From PWVB01 sp964530185 (lineage in GTDB: Bacteria > Chloroflexota > Anaerolineae > B4-G1 > SLSP01): DNA of 64,000 nt. Location of the stretch: assembly GCA_964530185.1 (NCBI GenBank), contig CAZHBB010000003.1, positions 15,380 to 79,379 of the forward strand. Direction: 5' to 3'. A model generated the notes under the pieces. The model saw nothing but the letters and a program-made list of their open reading frames with translations. It was not told the DNA's origin and searched no databases. A program made the position numbers and the translations under genes. Shown piece by piece: positions 41,834-51,603 of the stretch (position 1 is its first letter; every line of letters begins with the position of its first letter).

Positions 41834-43402
41834 ATGGACGATTATATCCTGGCGCTCGACAATGGGACACAGAGTGTGCGAGCCCTGCTGTTCGACCCGC
41901 AGGGCAACCTGGTCGCACGCAGCCGTATCCCCATCACGCCCTATGTCTCCCCCAAACCCGGATGGGCTGAACAGGATCCTGAGTATTACTGGCACAGTCT
42001 GTGCCAGGCCTGTCACGCTCTGTGGCAACAGACCGACGTGCCGCGCGAAGCCATCGCTGGTGTGGCATTGACCACGCAGCGTGCCACCATGGTCAATGTG
42101 GATGCCACGGGACGCCCTCTACGCCCTGCTATCGTGTGGCTCGACCAGCGGCGCACAGAGGGCCTGAAACCAGTGGGCGGGATATGGGGGCTGCTTTTCC
42201 GACTGGCAGGGATGAGCGAGACAGTGGCCTACCTCCAGGCGGAGGCCGAGGCCAACTGGATCCGCACTCACCAGCCGGACATCTGGCGCAGGACACACAA
42301 GTACCTACTCTTATCCGGCTACCTGACGCACCGCCTCACCGGTCGCTTTGTGGACTCGGTAGGCTGTCAGGTAGGGTATCTGCCCTTTGACTACAAGAAA
42401 CGCACTTGGGCGCCCGCCTGGGACTGGAAATGGCGCGCTGTCCCTATGGATCCCAGCCTTCTGCCTGAGCTCGTGCCGCCGGCAACCCCCCTGGGGTCCA
42501 TCACAGGCCCTGCCTCCGAGGCCACAGGGATTCCCGAGGGCCTACCCCTTATCGCAGCCGCTGCAGACAAGGCATGTGAGGTCATTGGCGCGGGCGGGCT
42601 CTATCCTCACATCGGCTGCTTGAGCTACGGCACAACCGCTACCATCAATACCACCCATCGGCGCTACATCGAGGTCATCCCGCTGATTCCCCCCTACCCC
42701 TCAGCGGTGCCGGATCACTACAGCCTTGAGATTCAGATCTATCGCGGCTTCTGGATGGTGAGCTGGTTCAAAGAGGAATTTGGACACCTGGAACGTTGGT
42801 TGGCCAACGAGCGTGGCGTCGAGCCCGAGACCCTTTTCGACGAATTGGTCAACCAGGCACCTCCTGGCTCGATGGGCCTCATCCTGCAGCCATACTGGTC
42901 ACCCGGCCTGAAGATACCCGGGCCGGAGGCCAAAGGCGCGGTGATCGGCTTTGGAGACGTCCATACGCGTGCGCACTTTTACCGCGCTATCCTGGAGGGG
43001 CTGGCCTATGCCCTGCGTGAAGCCAAAGAACGCATGGAGCGACGAAGCCATGTGTCGATCACAGAGCTGCGAGTATCGGGCGGAGGCTCGCAGAGCGACG
43101 CGGCCATGCAACTCACAGCCGACATCTTCGGCATGCCTACGGCCCGTCCGCACACCCACGAGACCTCAGGGCTAGGCGCGGCCATCGACGCCGCAGTCGG
43201 GCTGGGCATCCACCCAGATTTCGCAACAGCCACCCAGGAGATGACTCGTATTGGGCGCGTTTTCGAACCCACGCCCCAGAACCGCGATCTTTACGAGGAA
43301 CTGTACCAGCGCGTCTACCGCCGCATGTACCGACGTCTCAAGCCGCTCTACGAGGAGATCCGCAAAATCACAGGATACCCAAGCTATCCAGGCGAGCGCT
43401 AG
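41834..43402 (+). CDS. FGGY-family carbohydrate kinase
   Basis: 522 residues with the two actin-like domains of FGGY kinases. The phosphate loop LALDNGTQSVRALLFD (6-21), VALTTQRATMV, IVWLDQRR and, in the second domain, SYGTTATINT and LRVSGGGSQSDAAMQLTADIFG are in place. Xylulokinase, ribulokinase and glycerol kinase share this layout; the substrate is not clear from sequence. It lies just downstream of the broken SDR gene, and an intact SDR and a sugar-alcohol-type dehydrogenase lie at 58.8-60.6 kb. Confidence 0.88.
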   Translation: MDDYILALDNGTQSVRALLFDPQGNLVARSRIPITPYVSPKPGWAEQDPEYYWHSLCQACHALWQQTDVPREAIAGVALTTQRATMVNVDATGRPLRPAIVWLDQRRTEGLKPVGGIWGLLFRLAGMSETVAYLQAEAEANWIRTHQPDIWRRTHKYLLLSGYLTHRLTGRFVDSVGCQVGYLPFDYKKRTWAPAWDWKWRAVPMDPSLLPELVPPATPLGSITGPASEATGIPEGLPLIAAAADKACEVIGAGGLYPHIGCLSYGTTATINTTHRRYIEVIPLIPPYPSAVPDHYSLEIQIYRGFWMVSWFKEEFGHLERWLANERGVEPETLFDELVNQAPPGSMGLILQPYWSPGLKIPGPEAKGAVIGFGDVHTRAHFYRAILEGLAYALREAKERMERRSHVSITELRVSGGGSQSDAAMQLTADIFGMPTARPHTHETSGLGAAIDAAVGLGIHPDFATATQEMTRIGRVFEPTPQNRDLYEELYQRVYRRMYRRLKPLYEEIRKITGYPSYPGER

Positions 43403-43413
43403 CCCTCGGCAGG

Positions 43414-46400
43414 TCAAGGCAGAGCATAGGCGATCACAATGCCCTGGTGAGGGTCTGTGACGACTAATGCATCTCCAGCGACGACGATCGCCTGTGGGAA
43501 GCTCAATCCCGCGCCAGCTCTCGCACTCAGTGACCAAAGGAACGCGCCCTGATCGTCGAAAGCCAGGACCCGGCTCATCAACGGATCGGTCACCAGCAGT
43601 TGGTCACCCGCCCAACTCAAAAAAGGTTTGAGATCCGGGTTGGTGACATCCCAGCCTGGAATGCGCCACTGTCGCACGGCGATCCCCTCAGAGGTGAAGA
43701 TCTGGACCCTCTGGTTCCAGGTGTCGGCCACGGCTATCATCCCATCTTCACGCACAGCGATGCCCACTGGTTCATCCAGCTTCCCCCCAGCCTGCCCCCA
43801 TCCCCCGAACTCTCGCAGGAAACGGCCACTTTGGTCGAAGATCTGGATCCGTTTGTTCCCGGTGTCCGCCACCAGAAGTCCCCCCTCTGGAGTCAGAGCA
43901 ACGCCCCGCGGGCCATAGAACAGGCCCTCCGTGCCGGGCACCCCAAGCTGCACAACCTGCACGGCTCCGCCCCAGACTGCCAGGACGTTGCCCTCTGAAT
44001 CAAGATGTTGGATCCGATGGTTCCACGTGTCCGCAACAAAGAGGGTGCCGTCAGCAGCGACCGCAACGTCCCAGGGTTCACTGAACTGCCCAGGCTCGGT
44101 CCCGAATCCACCGAACCCGCCAAGAACGCCCGATGGGTCCAGATGCCAGATCCGATGATTGGCCGTATCGGCTACATAGAACGTTCCATCGGGCGCTACG
44201 TCCAGCCCCCGCAGGGCTGCCCCAGGCAGTGTAACCGACCAGAGGCGCGGCAGAGCACGATCGCTCAGTCCGTAGGGATCAGGCGGGGGTGTCTCCTCAA
44301 CGCGCTCGGGCGGCGCGACGCTTTGCTGCGGCCAGTCGAAAGGCCAGGCCTGGGCTGCCACATCGCGCCGCACATAGAGACGAAACTCCTTTCGATAGGG
44401 CCAGGTGTGCAATGTGAAAGGATCCACCGGATTCTTGAGCTGCGCGTAGCGGTGATAATCACGACGCCACACGATATCCCACAGTGCCCGTCTCATGGCC
44501 GGATCGGTCAACGCACGATGGACTCGCTCCCATGTGAGTCCAAAGTAGTCCTGAATGGGCCACCACAGGTAAAGATAATCGTAGTGGACGTAATCCTGTC
44601 CCAGGATGTTCTCCACCACCGTATATTGTGCGCTCCCGGCAATCACCACCGGGCATTTCTGAAGCTGCTCAGGATCAGGGGTAGTGCCGTAGAAATAGTT
44701 GTTGGGAAACTCGACCATATACCAGGTGAATGGCCATGATCCATCTTCGCCATAAGCAACCCGTACCTCATTGGCCGTGCCCGTCATCTGCCACGAGACA
44801 TCACGGACCTGCTGTAGGGCAACTTTGATATCGGGCGTTGCGTGAGCGTAGACCAGGAACTCCGTAGCCAGATCATCATTGATGAAAGAGAGCATCACCA
44901 TCGTGCGCACGGTGAGGACGCTCATCAAGAGAAGGATCAAGGTGCCAAGGACCCGCAGGCTCCGGCTTCCGCCTAGACGCCGCCCACTCCAGTACAAGGC
45001 TACCACCGCTCCCACCACCCCGAGGATCCCGCCCAGCATCCGACCTAGGGAACGAAGCGTGACCAGTGCCGGTCCCGCGGGGCTCATCCCTCCCTCCAGA
45101 GCAACACGCAGATCCTGCACACTGTCTCCGACGACGAAAAAGGCTACCAAACCTAGGACCAAGCCTCCGGCCAGGGTCCAGGGCGTTCCATCCATCCAGG
45201 GCACACCAGCAAGGCCTTTGAAGAACCTCCCCAGGAGCCAACCTGCCAGGAAGATACTGGGCAACGCGATATGAACCAGCAGCCAGGGCATCTTTTCGCC
45301 GGCCCAGGTGTACGCCCCCCACGACAGACAGGTCCAACCCGCCAGGAAGAGAGGAAACAACCCGCTGGCCAACTCTTGCGCGTTCTTATCCCGCCAGCGT
45401 TCGGCGATAGCCTGCTTCAAAGCGACGAAGACCCCCACCGACGCCAGGGCCAATGAGAGGTACTCGTACAGTCCCCCGATCAGCAGGTAATAGTAAGAGG
45501 GCTGGTTGCCACGCTTGACGCCTTGCTGAGCAAGCCAGTAGGCCAGGCCGCCTACCAGGCCCGAAAGGGCACCAAAGCCCCATGTGAAGACCGTAGTGTA
45601 CAGAGTGAGGAAGATGGCATAGTGGATGGCGGCAATTCTGAGCCATTGCACGCGGTCCCACCACAGACCCACGGCGATGGAGAGTACCAACGTCCCTAGG
45701 ACAACCGCCGCACTGACCCACACAGCCTCACCTGGGATGACCCCAAAGTTTCCAGTGCGCACAGCGTCGTAGACCAGGGACATATCCACACCGGTGCCGA
45801 ATTTGATCAGAATGGCCGATCCCAACGGCAGCGTCAGCGTACCCAGGACAACCAAGAGGCTGAAAAGGCGGTTCTGACGGAGCCGAGACTCACCCATCCC
45901 TCTCACCAGGGCGATGACCGCCCCCATTGCCAGGATGGCAGCGAGGCCCGCGCTGAGTCGTGCCCATTGCGGCACAAGGACATCCGCCAACCGACCATCA
46001 CCGCTCTCGCTCAGAGGAATCTCTTGCACGGCAGCCTGCTGTAACCCCAGCCCAAAGGCCATGAGCAGGATCATCGATGTCCCCAGCAGCAAGAGCATCA
46101 CGGTGCGCAATTCGGAACGCTGCCAGGGCCCGTCCCATATCCAAATCAAGAGAGGGATTGCCAGCAGACCACCGAAGATAGCGACATAGATGTACGAGGC
46201 CTCCTTAGTGGCATGCATGATGGAAAAGAACGCTGCCATCCACGCCAGCCAGTGTCTCTTGCCCGATGACAGGAAACTGAAGATCGTCCAGAGTAGGCAG
46301 ACAGCCGCCAGCATCAGAAGCACATCGTGGCGGGCATAGCGGGCGTAGTACGTCATTGACGGCGAAATCAACAGCAGCATCGAGGTCGTCAGCGCACCAG

Positions 46401-46722
46401 CCGGCGAGAGCCAGCGACGGAACAGGATCGGTGCCATAACCAGCAGGACCCCGGCCAGCGCCGGCACAACGCGCGAAGTGAAGTCATTTGGGCCCAACAG
46501 ATGATATGTCAACGCCGTAAGCTCGAAGAGCAGAGGGCCGTGCATCATGGGATTGTGTTGAAAGCCCAGACCTGAGTAGAGATTCCAGGAGAACTTAGTG
46601 TGAATACTCTCGTCGTGACTGATTGCCCGCTCGCCCAACGCATAGAAACGCGTGAAGAGGGCAAGCACCAACAGGACCAGGTACAGAACACGCTCCCAAC
46701 GGCTTAGTGGATGCTCCGTCAT
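43414..46722 (-). CDS. Agl23-type GT-C glycosyltransferase fused to NHL-repeat propeller
   Basis: 1102 residues. The N-terminal 600 are a multi-helix GT-C enzyme of the TIGR03663/Agl23-like type: ERAISHDESIHTKFSWNLYSG in segments (Asp37-Glu38), NPMMHGPLLFELTAL, and SPSMTYYARYARHDVLL. A soluble region (about 640-800) follows. The last 290 residues are NHL repeats, each with a VADTxNxRI core: FYVADTANHRIWHLD, LFVADTWNHRIQHLD, LLVADTGNKRIQIFD, IAVADTWNQRVQIF, which would fold as a beta-propeller outside the membrane. The propeller may bind the acceptor or a partner. The start at 46722 has GGGAG six bases upstream. Confidence 0.85.
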   Translation of the reverse strand: MTEHPLSRWERVLYLVLLVLALFTRFYALGERAISHDESIHTKFSWNLYSGLGFQHNPMMHGPLLFELTALTYHLLGPNDFTSRVVPALAGVLLVMAPILFRRWLSPAGALTTSMLLLISPSMTYYARYARHDVLLMLAAVCLLWTIFSFLSSGKRHWLAWMAAFFSIMHATKEASYIYVAIFGGLLAIPLLIWIWDGPWQRSELRTVMLLLLGTSMILLMAFGLGLQQAAVQEIPLSESGDGRLADVLVPQWARLSAGLAAILAMGAVIALVRGMGESRLRQNRLFSLLVVLGTLTLPLGSAILIKFGTGVDMSLVYDAVRTGNFGVIPGEAVWVSAAVVLGTLVLSIAVGLWWDRVQWLRIAAIHYAIFLTLYTTVFTWGFGALSGLVGGLAYWLAQQGVKRGNQPSYYYLLIGGLYEYLSLALASVGVFVALKQAIAERWRDKNAQELASGLFPLFLAGWTCLSWGAYTWAGEKMPWLLVHIALPSIFLAGWLLGRFFKGLAGVPWMDGTPWTLAGGLVLGLVAFFVVGDSVQDLRVALEGGMSPAGPALVTLRSLGRMLGGILGVVGAVVALYWSGRRLGGSRSLRVLGTLILLLMSVLTVRTMVMLSFINDDLATEFLVYAHATPDIKVALQQVRDVSWQMTGTANEVRVAYGEDGSWPFTWYMVEFPNNYFYGTTPDPEQLQKCPVVIAGSAQYTVVENILGQDYVHYDYLYLWWPIQDYFGLTWERVHRALTDPAMRRALWDIVWRRDYHRYAQLKNPVDPFTLHTWPYRKEFRLYVRRDVAAQAWPFDWPQQSVAPPERVEETPPPDPYGLSDRALPRLWSVTLPGAALRGLDVAPDGTFYVADTANHRIWHLDPSGVLGGFGGFGTEPGQFSEPWDVAVAADGTLFVADTWNHRIQHLDSEGNVLAVWGGAVQVVQLGVPGTEGLFYGPRGVALTPEGGLLVADTGNKRIQIFDQSGRFLREFGGWGQAGGKLDEPVGIAVREDGMIAVADTWNQRVQIFTSEGIAVRQWRIPGWDVTNPDLKPFLSWAGDQLLVTDPLMSRVLAFDDQGAFLWSLSARAGAGLSFPQAIVVAGDALVVTDPHQGIVIAYALP

Positions 46723-46791
46723 GCATATCTCCCGAAATGATGTGGCCACCCAATGATAGCAGAGCCACCGAAAACCCCAACCACGGCTGTG

Positions 46792-49524
46792 TTATGGGCT
46801 TTGTACTCTCAGCTCGAGCGGCAGATCCAACGCGTCACTTCCCGTCTCCCAGGGGATCCGGGCACCGCTGTCACCATGGTAGAGTCCTACCCTCAGGCGC
46901 ACCGGCCCCTCAGACAAGGGTTGCAGCCATGTGAGTGGATGTACATCCTCGATGATCTCACCAGGGACCCAGCCTGTTGTAGGGCGGTGCCACAGAGCGG
47001 GCTCGGCATCGTGCTGCGCGACCAACGTGCCCGCTTCTGTCACCAGATGTACAAACACCTTCAAGCGCTGTGTCGCGGCTTGTGGTCCAGCCTCCCAGAT
47101 CAGCGTCACCGTACACGGCGCCCCTGCCGTGAGAACCGGCTCAGGCGTGACCTCGTAGCCGCGTAACACCGCCACATCGTCCATTCGCACGTTCAGGGCA
47201 TGCGTCATGGGGGGCAGCTCAAACCGGTGCTCACCCTCCAGGATCCGAATCTGATCCAACTCCCAACTTCCACCTTCCATCTCCACCAGCAGTTGGGCCG
47301 GGCCCTCTTTTGCACTCGAGGGAACTGTCAATCGTACATGCTCCAACAGCGGCCTCCCAGGCGGTGTGCCGGAGGCAAGGGCAGGCAATGGCGTGGCAGT
47401 CAGGCGTTGCTCACCTTGCCACAGGGCCAATGTGGCCCCAGTGCATGGACAAGCCCCTTCCTCACGCCGCCACAACAACGTAACGACCAGATCACCACCG
47501 GGCGCGAGCTCATACTCACTCAATCGGTGGCCCTCCAATTGAAGTCCCGGAAGCAGTTGACGTACTTCACCCTGCCAGGACTCTTCCGGAAGATACAGCG
47601 ACGGCTCCTGCCATGGGGTCACCCGTGGTCTGACGGAACCCACGACGACAGCCGGTTGTGGCCCTGACTGAGAAACCAGATCGACGGGGGTGATAGTCTG
47701 GTTGCCTTCGTACAACCCCGCCTCCAACCTGTGCACCAGCGGCGCGAGCCCCACTGGCAGCGGGACCAGGTGATAAGTGGAAATGGGCTTTCCATCCCAG
47801 TGATCGGTCCCCCGCAATGTGACGTCCACCAACAGGTCATCCTCTGCAGCCACCAACACACCTTCAGAGTCGTATAGACGAAGAGCCACACTGAGGCGGG
47901 TGGGGGCTGGTTCACCATCCCAACACAGACGCATCGGTAGTGCAGCCCCGCTGATGGGGCGCTCCTGGAAAGCAACACCCACAAGGCATGGTCCTCCTCC
48001 CTCAGCACACCACGCAGGCAGCGGCCGGCAGGGCGGCATGGCTGCCATCCCTTCCATCAGGTACTCCTCCAGGAACACACCCTGGAACTGCTGTCGGGCA
48101 ACCAGCCTGCCATGCCACGTCAGTGCGGCCCGGACGCTGCCATAAGCATCCAGCGCGCCACGCTCGTAGTCCAGCGCAAACACCCGTCGTGCCCCCTGGT
48201 CCTCCAGGAGCACAGCTCCGGCATCATCCGCCCCAAACGCCTCAGGGACCATCATGGGGTGCACAAGCCCGATGTCATACTGCACCAGAGACCAATCCGT
48301 GTGGGGGATCAGGACCACATCACCTGCTTCGCCCTCCTGGCGGAGGAAGGCCGCAACGGCCCGCACATCGGTGCGGGCATAGCGTGGATCGACTAGGTAA
48401 GCCCGTATGCCCAGCACAGAGCTCACCAGCACCGCAGCCAGCAATCCCATGCGCAGGCCGGGGTTCAGGCGAGACAGCGTTGTAAGCAGAGCGATCAGCA
48501 TCCATCCACCAGGGATCAGGGCATACAGGTAGCGAGGGTGAGACTGAGGGCTCAACCACCAGATGCCCATAGAACCCAACAGAGGAATCAACCAGAGGTA
48601 CACCCAGGGCTCCAGGCGAGATCTCGTGAGCCTATGCCGCACACCCTCCAACACGGCAACCCCCAACCACGCCCCCACCAGCGCCGTTGCCCGCATCAGC
48701 AGAGGGTCTGCCAGTGCCTGCGGCATCCCCATGATTTGGAAGGCCATGATCAAGCGCAACACATAGAACCACGGGGCCGGTTCATCCAACACATTGCCCA
48801 GTCCAGCCTGAGACTGCAGAGCCATTGTCCCGACGCGCAGCACGAAGACCGCCCATGGGACCAACAGAACCCATGCTACCCCACAAGCCGTCAACCACAG
48901 GCGCACCAGATTGCGTCCGACCTCCTGGGCAGTATCCTCCATACCTCCGAGAGGCCGCCATATTCCCAGCAGCCGCGCGGTGACCGCCAGCAGAGCACCG
49001 CCAAGGGCGATCACGCCCCCGTAATGCGTCAGGAGCAGAGCAGCGATGGCAATACCCAGAAGCACACCCCGACCCCGCCAGTGGCGCATGTCGGCTCGCA
49101 GTGAGGGCCAGGCATGAGCCCACAACACCAGGGAGAATAGGGGTAAGAAAATATAGGCCCGTACCTCTTGACCATACACCACGACCGGGGGTGCAAGGGC
49201 GATCAAGAGCCCTGCGACATGTCCCGCCCGAGCGCTGACCCGTCCCCGCAGGAAAGCTTGCACCACTGCGGGTAAAAGGGTGGCCGCGAGCACAGAGAGA
49301 TAACGCCCGGTGAATGGCGTGCGGCCAGCGGCCATGGCCCACACCTTCAAGGCCACGAAATAGAGGGGGGGGTGAATATTGGAGGCGCGATCCAAAAGCA
49401 GGTCTCGCCAGGGTAGTCCAGCAAGGTGAAGGCTGATCCCCTCATCCCACCAGATAGATTGCATCCTCAACGTGAGCGTGAGGAGTACGAACAACAGCAA
49501 AGTAGGCAGGAGCCTTCGCGTCAC
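46792..49524 (-). CDS. GT-C family membrane glycosyltransferase with C-terminal beta domains
   Basis: 910 residues. About ten helices follow a short N-terminal helix; the first outer loop has IWWDEGISLHLAGLPW (Asp27-Glu28) and NIHPPLYFVALKVW, as in PMT_2 enzymes. The C-terminal 420 residues are soluble, with at least two beta modules of the kind seen at 11.9-16.6 kb (LLWRREEGACPCTGATLALW, and LIWEAGPQAATQRLKVFVHLV followed by GLYHGDSGARIPW). It lies 69 bases upstream of the Agl23-NHL gene in the same direction and may act with it. Confidence 0.82.
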   Translation of the reverse strand: MTRRLLPTLLLFVLLTLTLRMQSIWWDEGISLHLAGLPWRDLLLDRASNIHPPLYFVALKVWAMAAGRTPFTGRYLSVLAATLLPAVVQAFLRGRVSARAGHVAGLLIALAPPVVVYGQEVRAYIFLPLFSLVLWAHAWPSLRADMRHWRGRGVLLGIAIAALLLTHYGGVIALGGALLAVTARLLGIWRPLGGMEDTAQEVGRNLVRLWLTACGVAWVLLVPWAVFVLRVGTMALQSQAGLGNVLDEPAPWFYVLRLIMAFQIMGMPQALADPLLMRATALVGAWLGVAVLEGVRHRLTRSRLEPWVYLWLIPLLGSMGIWWLSPQSHPRYLYALIPGGWMLIALLTTLSRLNPGLRMGLLAAVLVSSVLGIRAYLVDPRYARTDVRAVAAFLRQEGEAGDVVLIPHTDWSLVQYDIGLVHPMMVPEAFGADDAGAVLLEDQGARRVFALDYERGALDAYGSVRAALTWHGRLVARQQFQGVFLEEYLMEGMAAMPPCRPLPAWCAEGGGPCLVGVAFQERPISGAALPMRLCWDGEPAPTRLSVALRLYDSEGVLVAAEDDLLVDVTLRGTDHWDGKPISTYHLVPLPVGLAPLVHRLEAGLYEGNQTITPVDLVSQSGPQPAVVVGSVRPRVTPWQEPSLYLPEESWQGEVRQLLPGLQLEGHRLSEYELAPGGDLVVTLLWRREEGACPCTGATLALWQGEQRLTATPLPALASGTPPGRPLLEHVRLTVPSSAKEGPAQLLVEMEGGSWELDQIRILEGEHRFELPPMTHALNVRMDDVAVLRGYEVTPEPVLTAGAPCTVTLIWEAGPQAATQRLKVFVHLVTEAGTLVAQHDAEPALWHRPTTGWVPGEIIEDVHPLTWLQPLSEGPVRLRVGLYHGDSGARIPWETGSDALDLPLELRVQSP

Positions 49525-49629
49525 CGAATCTTTCCTCGGTCACCTCATGGCATCTGATCAGAGAACCGGACGGCTGGCCAGCAGCTATGTCAGCCGCCCG
49601 CAGGACACCGCAGATCTATATTACGTCGA

Positions 49630-51402
49630 CTAACTCTCCAGGCGAGCCATTTCCTCTTCGATGACACTCTCATCCAGCTTCTTGAAGAGCGGGCGGGGCT
49701 TGGTGAGGATCCAGCCCGCGGGTAGCGTTTCAAAAGCCCAGCGGCCAGAGGCGGCCGAGGCATCATAACGCAGCACCTCGTGGCCACCATGAGTGTCGTC
49801 GACCGAGGCGATCGTTTGCTCTCCAAACAGTGGTGTCTCATAACCCAGGAGGCGATGCAACTTCTCAGATGAGAAAGGCAGGAACGGCGCCAACAACGTC
49901 TTGAGGGCATTGATGACCTGCAGGGCCACGTAGAGAGTGGTTCCTGCTGACGCACGGTCAGTCTTAATCTCAGACCAGGGGGACTTTACCTCGAGATAGC
50001 GGTTGGCCTCACGTGCCAGACCCATCGCCTCCGACAATGCAGCCCGGAACCGACGACCCGCCAGATGCCCGCCCACCAGGTCAAAAGCAGTCTGTGCTTT
50101 TGCCAGCATCGCCTCATCGACCTCACTGAGCGGCCCAGGGGTCGGTACCTCACGGAAGTGCCGATAGGTGAACGACAGGACACGATGGGCCAGGTTGCCC
50201 CAAATACCTACCAATTCACCATTGTTGCGCTGAACGAAGTCGTCCCAGTAGAAGTCGCTGTCGCTCGTCTCAGGCATCACAACCGTGATGTAATACCGGA
50301 TTGCATCTGCATCGTACCGACTCAACACATCCGGCAGCGTGATCATATGCCCCCGGCTCTTCGAAAATTGCGTGCCCGACAGATTCATGAACTCATTCGC
50401 CGGCACATCAGTGGGAAGGTTAAACCGCTTACCCGGATCTTCCTCATACAGCCGTTCAGCCCCGATGAGCTCGGCGGGCCAGATCACAGTGTGGAAGACT
50501 GTGTTATCCTTGCCGATGAAGTAATAGGTCTCTGCCTGAGGGTCGTACCACCACTCTTTCCATGCCTCGGGGGTCCCTCTCAGTCTCATGGCCTCGATGC
50601 TCGCGGACAGATATCCGATCACCGCCTCGAACCACACGTAAAGGCGCTTTGTCTCATATCCCTCAATCGGCACGGGGATTCCCCAATCGATATCTCGGGT
50701 GATAGGACGTCCTCTGAGACCGCTCTTCACATAGTTGCGAGAGAAGTTGAGCACGCTGGGGCGCCAGTCCTCCTTGTCCTCCTCCAAATAGGCCAACACA
50801 GCCGGCTCGAGTTTGGGCAAATCCAGAAAGAAATGTTCTGTCTCACGGATCACCGGAATCGATCCATCGATCTTGCATCGTGGGTTACCCAGTTCGAGCG
50901 CATCCAGGATCTTCCCACAGTTATCACATTGGTCACCGCGGGCCTCCTCATAGCCACAGTAAGGGCACACACCCTCCACATACCGATCCGGCAAGAAGCG
51001 CCCTAGAGTCTCCGAATAGAACTGGCGCTGTGTCTCGATGTAGAGATAGCCATTACGCAGCAACGCCAGGAACATGTCCTGTGCGACACGGTGGTGATTC
51101 GGGGTATCCGTGTGGGTGAACAGATCATAGGAAATGCCGATCTCCTGCTGGGTCTCCAGGAAACGACGATGAAAACGTTCGAAGACCTCCCGTGAAGTCA
51201 CCCCCTCCTGCTCGGCACGCAGCGCCACGGGCGTGCCGTGTGAGTCCGAGCCCGACACCATCAGCACATCGTTGCCCGCCAGACGATGATAGCGAGCGAA
51301 AATATCCGCCGGTAAATATGCCCCGGCCAGATGCCCAATGTGGAGATCCCCATTTGCATAGGGCCAGGCGACAGCAACCAGGATCTTCCTTTGTCCGTTC
51401 AT
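49630..51402 (-). CDS. metG: Methionyl-tRNA synthetase
   Basis: 590 residues. HIGH (21-24) and the KMSKS-type FSKSRG are the ATP motifs; a zinc knuckle CPYCGYEEARGDQCDNCG lies in the connecting domain. The C-terminal tRNA-binding (Csaa/Trbp111) domain found in some MetG proteins is absent. GAAGGAGG before ATG 51402 sets the start; the upstream frame adds seven unconserved residues. Confidence 0.96.
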   Translation of the reverse strand: MNGQRKILVAVAWPYANGDLHIGHLAGAYLPADIFARYHRLAGNDVLMVSGSDSHGTPVALRAEQEGVTSREVFERFHRRFLETQQEIGISYDLFTHTDTPNHHRVAQDMFLALLRNGYLYIETQRQFYSETLGRFLPDRYVEGVCPYCGYEEARGDQCDNCGKILDALELGNPRCKIDGSIPVIRETEHFFLDLPKLEPAVLAYLEEDKEDWRPSVLNFSRNYVKSGLRGRPITRDIDWGIPVPIEGYETKRLYVWFEAVIGYLSASIEAMRLRGTPEAWKEWWYDPQAETYYFIGKDNTVFHTVIWPAELIGAERLYEEDPGKRFNLPTDVPANEFMNLSGTQFSKSRGHMITLPDVLSRYDADAIRYYITVVMPETSDSDFYWDDFVQRNNGELVGIWGNLAHRVLSFTYRHFREVPTPGPLSEVDEAMLAKAQTAFDLVGGHLAGRRFRAALSEAMGLAREANRYLEVKSPWSEIKTDRASAGTTLYVALQVINALKTLLAPFLPFSSEKLHRLLGYETPLFGEQTIASVDDTHGGHEVLRYDASAASGRWAFETLPAGWILTKPRPLFKKLDESVIEEEMARLES

Positions 51403-51475
51403 CCACTCTCCTCCTTCATCCATACATGCCTAGTATACCAGAGGTCGTTGAAACGCTAAGAAGACCTCACCCAAC

Positions 51476-51502
51476 AAAAAAGCCGCCAGCGAGGCTGGCG
51501 GC
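51476..51502 (-). terminator. Intrinsic terminator of the sigma-factor operon
   Basis: GCCGCCAGC and GCTGGCGGC make a 9-bp stem with a GAG loop; on the minus strand it is followed by TTTTTT (51476-51481). It separates the sigma-factor gene from metG. Confidence 0.9.
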
Positions 51503-51603
51503 CTTCCCATGTCCATGACCCTACAGGGCCTGAGATCCGCCACACCTCCGGAAGGCTGGCAGGCACATCATGCCCATGACTCCCATCCAGCACCCACTAA
51601 ACA

